This document shows, in pieces, positions 47,861-56,989 of a stretch of 64,000 nucleotides of DNA; positions within the stretch are counted from its first letter, which is position 1, and the number at the start of each line of letters is the position of its first letter. The DNA lies in the NCBI RefSeq assembly GCF_033568475.1, contig NC_133121.1, forward strand, positions 26,395,374 to 26,459,373, in the 5' to 3' direction. The notes under the pieces were generated by a model. It was not told where the DNA came from, did not search any database, and saw nothing but the letters and a program-made list of their open reading frames with translations. A program made the translations under genes and the position numbers. The stretch comes from Henckelia pumila. Lineage: Eukaryota; Streptophyta; Magnoliopsida; Lamiales; Gesneriaceae.

Positions 47861-49009
47861 TAAATTTAAATTGCCATTGCATGTTATCCAATAAATTAAT
47901 TTTGAATTAAATGTTATTGGATAAGGATGATCGATTGCCATGACCAATTTTGTAGGTGTATGTTAGGAATTTACATTTGTTTTATTGTTGTTGGTTTTAT
48001 TAATGGGCCTGGTTTATGGCCCAATATGAATGTCATATGTAATAAAAGTGGGCTTGGTTTATGGCCCGTTCCCACCCCTTAAAAATGTATCCCCTACTTG
48101 TCATTGTTATTTATTGTAAATACATTAGATTTAGTGGGAGATCAAGATTTGAAGATGGAGGTGGGCCCAGCAGACAATAAAGACAGAAGAAATGTAAATT
48201 GGAAGCAAATGTAATAGGATTGCATTGCATACTGCATATTACCTAGGATTGGACTAAGACTCGTGATTGGCAACCACGGGTCGATTAGAAATGGAATCGA
48301 TCATCCTATATAATATGTGATATTATAGTTGTATGCATGTTTTAGACAAAATTGTGTGAATCCGACAAGCATACAAAATTTTAAAAAAGGATGAGACAAA
48401 TTTTTATAATTAAAAATCCCTCATTTTAAATATGATTTAAAATTGATATCAAGATAAATAAAGGAAATTTAAATTTGTTTAAATGTTCCTACCTTCCATC
48501 AACGATCAATGTATGAGATGCTACCCGCGGATACGGTCCGGCTCATATTATTGGGGGGGCCCGTTCGTCGGAAAGCTGTACATTGGATCGACACATGTTG
48601 TAAGTTGGGTGGAACTCTCATGGGATCGGCTCATATTATTGGGGGATCCACATGGCGACCGTCCATCACAACTTAATATTGATGGGTCATCTTGACATGT
48701 CACAATAATCGGCGTCATATTATTGGGCCCTTATTGGACATGAGGTAAAAACGTGGAGGTTGCTTTGGAAGCAATTGGGCTCTACCTTTTGAAAATTATG
48801 GTTGGCTGATATTATTCGGGACTATAAGTTTGTCAATTGGACTCCATGTTCTCACTAAGAAAAACAGTTTTCCGTTTTCACTAGAGGGTAGTGAAATCGT
48901 TAAAATAGTGGGAGTGAGATTCATAAAATAAATTTCGCCTATTTTATGTCTTAGTAAATTGCTTAAACAATCACTGATATTTGTCTGTTTCTTTTCAGTA
49001 TTTCATACA

Positions 49010-52000
49010 ATGAATTCGCGTAATCCACTTTTCTCGATCCTCGAACAAAATAAGTTGACTGGCGCCAACTATACGGAATGGTTCCGCAAGTTGAAGATTG
49101 TCTTGACTTCGGAGAAGATGCTCTACGTGTTAGAGAAATCTCCTCCGAAGGAAGCACCAGCTGACGTAAGTCCGGAGGAGTTAGCCAAACTTGATACATG
49201 GTGGGACCATGATATCAAGACCAAATGCTATATGCAAGCCTCGATGTCTGATGAACTCCAGAGGCGATTTGAGGACACCGTGAATGCTGCTGACATTCAC
49301 GTTCAACTCAAGGAACTTTTTGGGGCTCAATCGAGGGCTGAAAGGTTTGCTACTGTAAAGGAGCTAATGACGTGTCGTATGCGTGAAGGGACTTCGGTCC
49401 GTGATCATGGGGTACGAGTGATTTGGCTCATACAGAAGTTGGTAACCCTTGATTTGGTGTTGGAGCATGAACTCAACGTGGACTTACTACTTCTGTCTCT
49501 TCCTTCTTCGTTTGACGGATTTGTGGTAAATTTCAATATGAACAAGATAGAGGCCTCCCTTGAAGAGATGGTCAATATGCTTGTGACATATGAATCCACA
49601 TTAAAGAAGGATAAACCGGCTTTCTTGGTAGGCTCCTCTTCTTCTGCTAAGAAGGGGCCAAGTACAAAGGGTAAGAAACGTTCTGCCCCACCCAAGAAAG
49701 TCGAACCCGAGAAGAAGTACAAGACAAAGGCTTCAAACATGGAAAAATCCAAGGATGTTTGCCATTACTGCAAGAAGCCCGGTCATTGGAAGCGTAACTG
49801 CAAGGAATATCTAGAGCAGTTGCGAACTGCAAAGGGTATGTTCTATATTGAAATAAATATTTCACTTAATACTACTTCTTGGGTATTGGATACCGGATGT
49901 GGATCTCACATTTGCAATGATTTGCAGGTGATGACAAGAAGTCGCAGGCTTAGGATGGGTGAGACCCAGCTGAGGCTCGGAAATGGTTCCAGAGTTGAAG
50001 AAAAAGCCGTGGGAGATGTTTATTTAATTTTGCAGAACGGTTTTAAGTTACTTTTAAGAGATGTTTTATTTGTTCCGGATTTAATTAAAAACATTATTTC
50101 TGTTTCTATGCTTGATAGAGATGGTTATTCTTGCAATTTTGTGAATGGGATTTGCAATATTTACAAGAATGAATGTTTAATTGGAAATGGACAACTTGAA
50201 AACGATCTATACAACTTAAAACTAAAAGACGTTCCAATAAATTATGTTGATAAACCGGCAACAACAAACAAAAGGAAAATCGATAGCCAAAACCCGGCAA
50301 ACCTTTGGCACGCTAGGCTAGGTCATATTTCCTCAAGGAGGATGAACAAGCTAGTGGGAGAGGGCATGTTTGATATGTCTGATATTAACTCTCTACCTAC
50401 TTGTGAATCCTGCCTAAAAGGAAAAATGACTAAATCTCCTTTTAAGGGGAAACCTGAGCGAAGTCAAAATCTGTTGGATTTGATCCATACAGATGTTTGT
50501 GGTCCATTTAGAGTTGGGACTCAATATGGCCACACCTACTTCATTACCTTTACTGATGATTATTCAAGGTATGGGTATTTATATTTAATGAAATATAAGT
50601 CTGAAGCATTTGAAAAGTTCAAAGAATTCAAGGCTGAAGTAGAAAACAAGCTAGGTAAAAGTATTAAAGCACTTAGATCTGATCGAGGTGGAGAATACTT
50701 GAGTACCGAGTTTTTGGACTATCTGAAAGAGAATGGGATTCTCTCTCAGTGGACTCCTCCTATGACACCACAGCTGAATGGTGTATCGGAGCGTCGTAAT
50801 CGAACTTTGTTGGACATGGTTCGATCCATGATGAGCTTCACTGAGCTTCCACCTTCGTTTTGGGGCTATGCGCTTGAAACGGCGGTATTGTTGTTGAACA
50901 ACGTCCACACTAAAGCAGTGAACAAAACACCATACGAGTTATGGAATGGCAAAGCTCCTAAGTATTCGTACTTAAGGATTTGGGGATGTCCTGCTTACGT
51001 GAAGCGGACAGTGGGAGATAAGTTGGATAGTCGATCCAGCTTATGTTATTTTGTAGGGTATCCGAAGAATTCAATCGGATATTATTTCTATTATCCTGCT
51101 GAAACAAAGGTGTTTGTTTCGAGGAATGCCACCTTCTTGGAGAAGGAGTTCTTATTGGATAAGAAAGGCGAGATGATGGAACTCGAAGAAATTCGAGAAG
51201 AACCCGAAATACAAAATAACGATCCTACACCTCAGGAACCATTGATAGACACGCCTGTACCTAGAAGATCCGAGAGGACTTCTAGACCTCCTATTCGATA
51301 TGGTCTTCTTCTTGAAGGGGATCAAGATGAACCCGATGTTGGATGTGATCCAAGAAACTTCAAGGAAGCAATTTTTGATGTGGATTCAAATTTATGGCTT
51401 GAAGCTATGCAGTCGGAAATAGATTCGATGCATACAAACCAAGTTTGGTCTTTAGTAGATCCTCCCGATGGAATTGTTCCAATAGGGTGTAAATGGATCT
51501 ACAAGAGAAAGCTTGGGCCTGATGGTAAGGTATTGACCTACAAGGCGCGATTGGTGGCAAAAGGTTATACTCAAAGACAAGGAGTTGACTATGATGAAAC
51601 CTTTTCACCAGTTGCAATGTTCAAGTCCATAAGAATCCTTATTGCCATAGCAGCATGGTATGACTATGAGATATGGCAAATGGATGTGAAGAATGCTTTT
51701 CTTAATGGAGACATTAAGGAAGAAATCTATATGAAGCAGCCTGAGGGGTTCGCATCCATGAGAAGCGAGCATAAGGTATGCAAGCTTCAGAGATCAATTT
51801 ATGGTCTAAAACAAGCATCAAGAAGTTGGAACCAAAAATTTGATGAAACAATAAAAGATTTTGGTTTCATCAAGAATCCGGAGGAACCATGCGTGTACAA
51901 GAAAGTAGTTAAGGATGCTGTGACATTCTTAGTACTTTATGTTGATGACATCCTACTCATTGGAAATGATGTAGGGATGTTGCAGTCAACAAAGATATGG

Positions 52001-52924
52001 TTATCAGGTAGATTTTCGATGAAAGATTTGGGTGAGGCATCCTATATTCTTGGGATACAGATCTATAGAGATAGATCTAAGAGAATGATAGGACTCACTC
52101 AATCAACCTACATCGACACCATATTGAAATGGTTTTCAATGGATGGGTCCAAGAGAGGACATCTACCCATGTGTCATGGAGTTTCTCTATCCAAGTCTAT
52201 GTGTCCCAAGACAGATGAAGAGATAGAGAAAATGACACATGTACCATATGCGTCAGCCATAGGTAGTATCATGTATGGGATGATATCTACCAGACCGGAT
52301 GTAGCATTTGCTCTGAGTGTCACGAGCAGATATCAAGCTAATCCTGGTCAAATGCATTGGAAAGCCGTGAAGGACATTCTTAAGTACTTACGAAGGACTA
52401 AGAATATGTTCATGGTATATGGAGGAAGAGAACTAAAATTGGAAGGCTATACCGACTCTAGCTTCCAAAGTGACGTGGATGACTCGAAGTCAACCTCTGG
52501 ATTTGTGTTCATGCTCAATGGCGGTGCTGTCTCTTGGAAGAGTTCCAAGCAGGACACCACAGCGGATTCCACCACTGAGGCTGAATACATTGCAGCATCA
52601 GCTGCTGCTAAAGAGGCCGTTTGGATGAGGAATTTCGTCCAAGAGTTGGGCGTCATTCCTGAAGTTGTTGGTCCAGTCCCGGTGTACTGTGACAAAACGG
52701 GTGCCGTTGCTCAGGCAAAGGAACCAAGGTCTCATCAAAGATCCAAACACGTACTGAGGAAATACCACATCATCCGGGAGATTGTGGAAAGAGGAGACAT
52801 CACTGTCGAAAGAGTGGCCTCTGCAGACAATATCGCTGATCCACTTACTAAGCCCTTGCCAGGACCATTATTTGACAAACATCGCGAAGCAATGGGTCTA
52901 CGTAGTATGACTAGTTGGCTATAG
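49010..52924 (+). CDS. Element E gag-pol polyprotein, intact (1304 residues)
   Basis: The frame opens 17 codons earlier, but ATG 49010 (MNSRNPLFSILEQNKLTG) is the start that fits copia Gag. Order: Gag (UBN2-type), CCHC knuckle CHYCKKPGHWKRNC from residue 251, protease WVLDTGCGSH (Asp 294), GAG-pre-integrase zinc region (LWHARLGHISS, CESCLKGK), then the integrase core. Its catalytic residues are Asp 495 (HTDVCGP), Asp 558 (RSDRGGEY) and Glu 594 (NGVSERRNR), a D-35-E spacing. Reverse transcriptase has YVDD at 977-980 and RNase H has YTDSSFQSD, STTEAEYIAAS and YCDKTGAVAQA. No stop or frameshift occurs. The polyprotein makes the particle, copies the RNA and integrates the DNA. Gag and Pol lie in one frame, as usual for Ty1/copia. 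Confidence 0.97.
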   Translation: MNSRNPLFSILEQNKLTGANYTEWFRKLKIVLTSEKMLYVLEKSPPKEAPADVSPEELAKLDTWWDHDIKTKCYMQASMSDELQRRFEDTVNAADIHVQLKELFGAQSRAERFATVKELMTCRMREGTSVRDHGVRVIWLIQKLVTLDLVLEHELNVDLLLLSLPSSFDGFVVNFNMNKIEASLEEMVNMLVTYESTLKKDKPAFLVGSSSSAKKGPSTKGKKRSAPPKKVEPEKKYKTKASNMEKSKDVCHYCKKPGHWKRNCKEYLEQLRTAKGMFYIEINISLNTTSWVLDTGCGSHICNDLQVMTRSRRLRMGETQLRLGNGSRVEEKAVGDVYLILQNGFKLLLRDVLFVPDLIKNIISVSMLDRDGYSCNFVNGICNIYKNECLIGNGQLENDLYNLKLKDVPINYVDKPATTNKRKIDSQNPANLWHARLGHISSRRMNKLVGEGMFDMSDINSLPTCESCLKGKMTKSPFKGKPERSQNLLDLIHTDVCGPFRVGTQYGHTYFITFTDDYSRYGYLYLMKYKSEAFEKFKEFKAEVENKLGKSIKALRSDRGGEYLSTEFLDYLKENGILSQWTPPMTPQLNGVSERRNRTLLDMVRSMMSFTELPPSFWGYALETAVLLLNNVHTKAVNKTPYELWNGKAPKYSYLRIWGCPAYVKRTVGDKLDSRSSLCYFVGYPKNSIGYYFYYPAETKVFVSRNATFLEKEFLLDKKGEMMELEEIREEPEIQNNDPTPQEPLIDTPVPRRSERTSRPPIRYGLLLEGDQDEPDVGCDPRNFKEAIFDVDSNLWLEAMQSEIDSMHTNQVWSLVDPPDGIVPIGCKWIYKRKLGPDGKVLTYKARLVAKGYTQRQGVDYDETFSPVAMFKSIRILIAIAAWYDYEIWQMDVKNAFLNGDIKEEIYMKQPEGFASMRSEHKVCKLQRSIYGLKQASRSWNQKFDETIKDFGFIKNPEEPCVYKKVVKDAVTFLVLYVDDILLIGNDVGMLQSTKIWLSGRFSMKDLGEASYILGIQIYRDRSKRMIGLTQSTYIDTILKWFSMDGSKRGHLPMCHGVSLSKSMCPKTDEEIEKMTHVPYASAIGSIMYGMISTRPDVAFALSVTSRYQANPGQMHWKAVKDILKYLRRTKNMFMVYGGRELKLEGYTDSSFQSDVDDSKSTSGFVFMLNGGAVSWKSSKQDTTADSTTEAEYIAASAAAKEAVWMRNFVQELGVIPEVVGPVPVYCDKTGAVAQAKEPRSHQRSKHVLRKYHIIREIVERGDITVERVASADNIADPLTKPLPGPLFDKHREAMGLRSMTSWL

Positions 52925-52938
52925 GGCAAGTGGGAGAT

Positions 52939-54794
52939 TGAAAGAGTGGGTGCCCAGTGAGCCAACTTGTGGCTAAGGGCTTTGATGACTCTTTGTATAA
53001 ACAATCTTTTGTTTAATATAATTTACACTTTTATTAATGGCAATGACTTTATCTTTCTTCATATTGTTATATTGTGATATACTATTGTTGTTTTGATAAA
53101 GACCTTGAATATACTATAGTGTATGTAAGATGTGGTAGAACATGGAGATGTCTATCAAGAAACACATCTTATAGTCACTGTATATTCTAAACTGTTCCTA
53201 GTCGATTGAGCCGTCCGATAATAAGGATAAGGATCGCTCGAGTTTGAGACTAGCATTTGCGATGCGGAGTACCACGTTTCATTGGTAAGGAACATAGAGA
53301 TGTTCGAAGCATGCAAATGGATATTCATATGATGAATGATCGAACTACCCTATCCGGACTTTCCAAGTGGTTATCACTTATCGAGTGGATAAAGTCCGCG
53401 GTTTTGGTTGTACACCATTAGTCCTTATTACTTGAAACATCATTGAGACTCTATATGCTAGTACTGTGCTTTGACTCGTTTACTGACTCTATTGGGGTCA
53501 TCAGGTGTCGGGATTGGGTACAGTTACAACACATATAGGAGTCGATGCTTTGTTGTCAAGGATTCACCACATACTTGCGAGTGTGGATATCCTATGCGAT
53601 CTGAGGAGATATTAGTGTGACGAATCTCTGGCCAGAGTACATGATGTGATTTAAGAAATGGTTTCTTAGTAGCGCATGCGATGTCACTATTTGATCTTCA
53701 AGATGCATTGCATAGTTATCGAATCTCGAGCGACTCTCGATATACCAATGGTTGTTGATTCGATCGGGATATTTGGATGAAGGGACCGTACTGTACGTTA
53801 ACCAAAATCTACTGGTTCTTGTAGGCACTATCAGTGATACCTAGGGAATCATGGGGCGATGTTGCTAGGCGCTCATACCATGATTCGATGGGCAAGTCGG
53901 AAATTGTTGTTCCGAGTCACAAAGAGTTGTGAGCCCACGGCTAGCTGTATCCCTGAACCATTGAGGGTCACACAGTGTAATGGATTTTTAATCCCCGTTG
54001 AGATAGTTAAATTTAAAGAGTTAAATTTAATGAACGAAGAAGTTGGACTTCTTATTTAAGAGTAGAGGAGTAAGATTTCCTAAAATGACATAGGGATGGC
54101 CATTTTTGGAAATCACTGAATTCGGATTCAGAAAAATTTATCTTGACTTTAAAAGGTGCAGAAATGGTTTCTGTGCACATTGGTGAAATCGGTTTATCAA
54201 TCGGAGTCACGATGAATTTTATATTAATTTCTGAACATGCGGGCTTTGCTTGTCGGGCTTGAACTTATGACTAATGGGCCCTAAGCTGTTAGTGGCCTGC
54301 ATTATAAATAAGTTATTGCAGTACAGAAATTACACACAACAGGCACAAAATTTTCGAAAACCCTAAGCTATTTTTCTTAAAGTGGCCGCCCCTCTCCCTC
54401 TCTCTACTCGAGAAAAATTCCAGCCTGTGATTTTGAATTACAGTCTGGTTTAACGGATCAAATTCGTTAACTCTCTTCGTAGAAAAACTTCTGATAGATT
54501 TTCTAGTGCAATCTATCAGAGGGATTAAATCTCTATTCGTGGACCTGATTGAAGAACTGTTCGTCCATCGGTTCCAGGGAGATACAACAAGAGCAGAGAA
54601 ATCTGTTGGTGTCCAGAATCTCGATTCGAGATTAAAAGGTAAAAATTTTATAATAGTTATTTAAATTTTTACACACACAATTTAATCGTAAAGATTTGAT
54701 ACCCAATATGGAATCGTTCCATATAATAAAAATTTTATACTTCCGCTGCACCGGGTATCAATCTTGTTTGATCTGAAAGACGCGTTTTCCAACA
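52939..54794 (+). repeat. 3' LTR of copia element E
   Basis: 1856 bp with the same termini as the 5' LTR. It contains 27 extra bases near 53897-53923 (TCGGAAATTGTTGTTCCGAG and following bases), themselves a partial inverted repeat (CGGAA...TTCCG). It is followed by TTGTC and element D pol. Confidence 0.95.
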
Positions 54795-55691
54795 TTGTCT
54801 TGGTTTACAAATTGAATATCTGGCGGATGGAATTTTAGTCCATCAATCCACATATACAGAAAAAATGTTGAAGCGATTTTATATGGATAAAGCCCATTCA
54901 TTGAGTTCGCCCATGGTTGTTCGATCCCTTGATGTGAAAAAGGATATTTTTCGACCCCGTGATGAGCAAGAAGAACTACTTGGTCCAGAAGTACCATATC
55001 TTAGTGCAATTGGTGCATTGATGTACCTTGCTAATAGCACTAGACCAGACATAGCATTTGCTGTAAATTTGTTGGCAAGATATAGTTCTTCTCCTACACA
55101 AAGGCATTGGAATGAGGTTAAACATTTATTTAGATATCTTCAGGGCACTCGTGATTTGGGTTTATTTTATTCTAATGCTATTAATTTGCAATTGATTGGT
55201 TATACAGATGTTGGATATCTCTTTGATCCACATAAAGGAAAATCACAAATTGGGTACTTATTTACTTATGGTGGAACAGCTATATCCTGGAGATCTACGA
55301 AGCAAACCATGGTTGCTACCTCATCAAATCATGCAGAAATACTTGCAATACATGAAGCTAGTCGAGAATGTGTTTGGTTGAGATCAATGATTCATCATAT
55401 TAAAGAGGAATGCGACTTGTCTTCTACTAAAAACATGGCGACAATACTCTATGAAGACAATGCAGCATGTATTGCTCAACTGAATATGGATACATCAAAG
55501 GCGATAGGACGAAGCATATATCTCCCAAGTTCTTTTTCACCCATGATTTGCAGAAGAAAGGTGATGTTGAAGTTCAACAAATTCGCTCAAGTGATAACCT
55601 GGCCGATCTTTTCACAAAATCATTGCCCACATCAACTTTTGAGAAATTGGTGTACAAGATCGGAATGCGGCGACTTAGAGATTTCAAGTGA
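54795..55691 (+). pseudogene. Element D pol, 3' part: reverse transcriptase end and RNase H
   Basis: It continues LGLQIEYLADGILVHQSTY from the frame split by element E. The connection region (STRPDIAFAVNLLARYSSSP) and RNase H (GYTDVGYLFDPHKGKSQIG, ATSSNHAEILAIHEAS, YEDNAACIAQL) follow. A frameshift near 55490 moves the end into another frame with HISPKFFFTHDLQKKGDVEV and NLADLFTKSLP, ending at 55691. The 3' LTR lies 215 bases further. Confidence 0.9.
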
Positions 55692-55906
55692 TGTTCGCAA
55701 CAGGGGGAGTTAATCCAAACTGCACTCTTTTTCCCTTGTCTATGATTTTTCCCAAGTGGTTTTTCATGACAAGATTTTTAACGAGGAAATTTAGCAATAA
55801 CGAGGGATGTTGTACTCTTTTTTCCTTCGCTAGGTTTTTATCCCATTGGGTTTTTTCTAGTAAGGTTTTAACGAGGCACATCCATCAAATGACATCCAAG
55901 GGGGAG

Positions 55907-56139
55907 TGTTACAATATTATGGATGTCAAGATAATCAAAGATTGAGTTATCATGGAGTTATATTCAAATCCCAAAGAGATGATATAGAATCGTGATCAAA
56001 TCAATTTATTTGATCTTATCTCCAGTTTCTTGTACCTATAAATAGGTCACTCATGTAACACATTCAATACATCGAATTTACTTGTTTTCTTTTCATATTT
56101 CTTTGCATATTATTTGGTTAGTTTCTTCTTTATTTTACA
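55907..56139 (+). repeat. 3' LTR of copia element D
   Basis: 233 bp, paired with 32943-33174. The polypurine tract AAGGGGGAG precedes it. It is followed by SireB LTR sequence, not by an AAAAG duplication. Confidence 0.93.
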
Positions 56140-56937
56140 ACTGAAAGATCTTATCTGGTCAGACGAAAATAATCTAACTCACGAATTGAACTATATAGTT
56201 TAAGGCAGACTAAATGTAAATAGTGTAGTAAATAAAACGTAATGAAGAAGAGATTTTTTTTGGATGTTCGGAGATAAATCTTATATGTCACCCATTATTC
56301 TGTTTTCAGGAGAATTTTCACTAGAAAAATTTGATTTATATAACAATTTGCACAAATCTGATCCAATTAACACTTGAAAGGAAATCCTAGCAACACACTC
56401 TCAATTCAGAACATTTTCTGATTGAGTTACAATGAATGCAAATGCTACAAACACTTGTGTGATTGAACGCTTCAATTGATCTGGTGTAGCAATTGTGACA
56501 GCACTTTGATCTGATATATGACTGCTTAGAAAGATGATGAACTAAGATTCTCGAAATGTGTGCCCACGTTGATGTGCATCATCGGATATTTATAAAAAAT
56601 TTGTCCAACGTTCAAAAATATATCCGGTGAGCATTTGATCCACAAACGTCCGAAATCTCTGCAAATTTTACCACGTGTCCTCGTACCCTTTCCAAAGATA
56701 GTGGAACAATTTGAATGTTGTCGAGTATGGAATGTAACGTCTTTATTCCAATTTGGCTTTATCTTCAACAACTAAAACTGATTGTGAGAAGTTCTTGGTC
56801 TGATCTGGTTTATTAAGTGATCTGGTCTTATGATATTGGGGATACATTCTGTTCTCAACATCAGACCGAATAACATACTTGGTTTTAATTTGATCTGCTA
56901 TAGTTGTCATCACCAAAATTAAAATATTGCTTTATCA
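56140..56937 (-). repeat. SireB 3' LTR, proximal part
   Basis: Minus-strand LTR starting TGATAAAGCAATATTTTAATT (56937), directly after a polypurine tract (AGAAAGGAGAAAAT). It contains a TATA-like TTTATAAATATCC near 56590, the hairpin block at about 56297-56315 (ATTCTG-TTTT-CAGGAGAAT) and CTCCGAACATCC. Its distal 131 bases lie at 32812-32942, on the other side of element D. Confidence 0.8.
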
Positions 56938-56989
56938 ATTTTCTCCTTTCTGGTGATGTCAAAACCAAGTAAATTTTCCATTGATAAAA

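Larger units (their letters stand above)
47093..49009 (+). other. Long 5' leader of element E
   Basis: About 1.9 kb lies between the 5' LTR and the gag ATG with no ORF I trust. It holds the primer binding site (47094), a GC-rich island (47205-47490), an AT-rich repeat block (47705-47860) and three copies of a CATATTATTGGG motif near 48546, 48632 and 48716. Such leaders usually carry packaging and dimerisation signals; the specific roles here are unknown. Confidence 0.7.
45264..54794 (+). mobile_element. Full-length Ty1/copia element E with intact gag-pol, TSD TTGTC
   Basis: 9531 bp. LTRs are 45264-47092 and 52939-54794; both start TGAAAGAGTGGGTGCCCAG and end CGCGTTTTCCAACA. Perfect target duplications TTGTC lie at 45259-45263 and 54795-54799, and excision restores element D reverse transcriptase. 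The primer binding site TGGTATCAGAGCC is at 47094-47106 and the polypurine tract GCAAGTGGGAGAT lies just before 52939. A 1.9 kb leader with a GC-rich island precedes one uninterrupted gag-pol frame. With an open frame and near-identical LTRs it is the best candidate in the window for an autonomous, recently mobile element. Confidence 0.96.
32943..56139 (+). mobile_element. Ty1/copia element D, full length but split by two nested elements
   Basis: Short LTRs of 232-233 bp bound it: 32943-33174 and 55907-56139. Both start TGTTACAATATTATGGATG and end TTTATTTTACA, and both carry a CTATAAATA box (about 33072 and 56037). The polypurine tract AAGGGGGAG precedes the 3' LTR. Removing gypsy 36305-44022 and copia E 45264-54794, each with one target duplication, leaves about 5.9 kb with gag, protease, integrase, reverse transcriptase and RNase H in order. 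The flanks AAAAG and ACTGA do not match, so no clean target duplication is seen. Both flanks belong to one SireB LTR. Confidence 0.9.
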
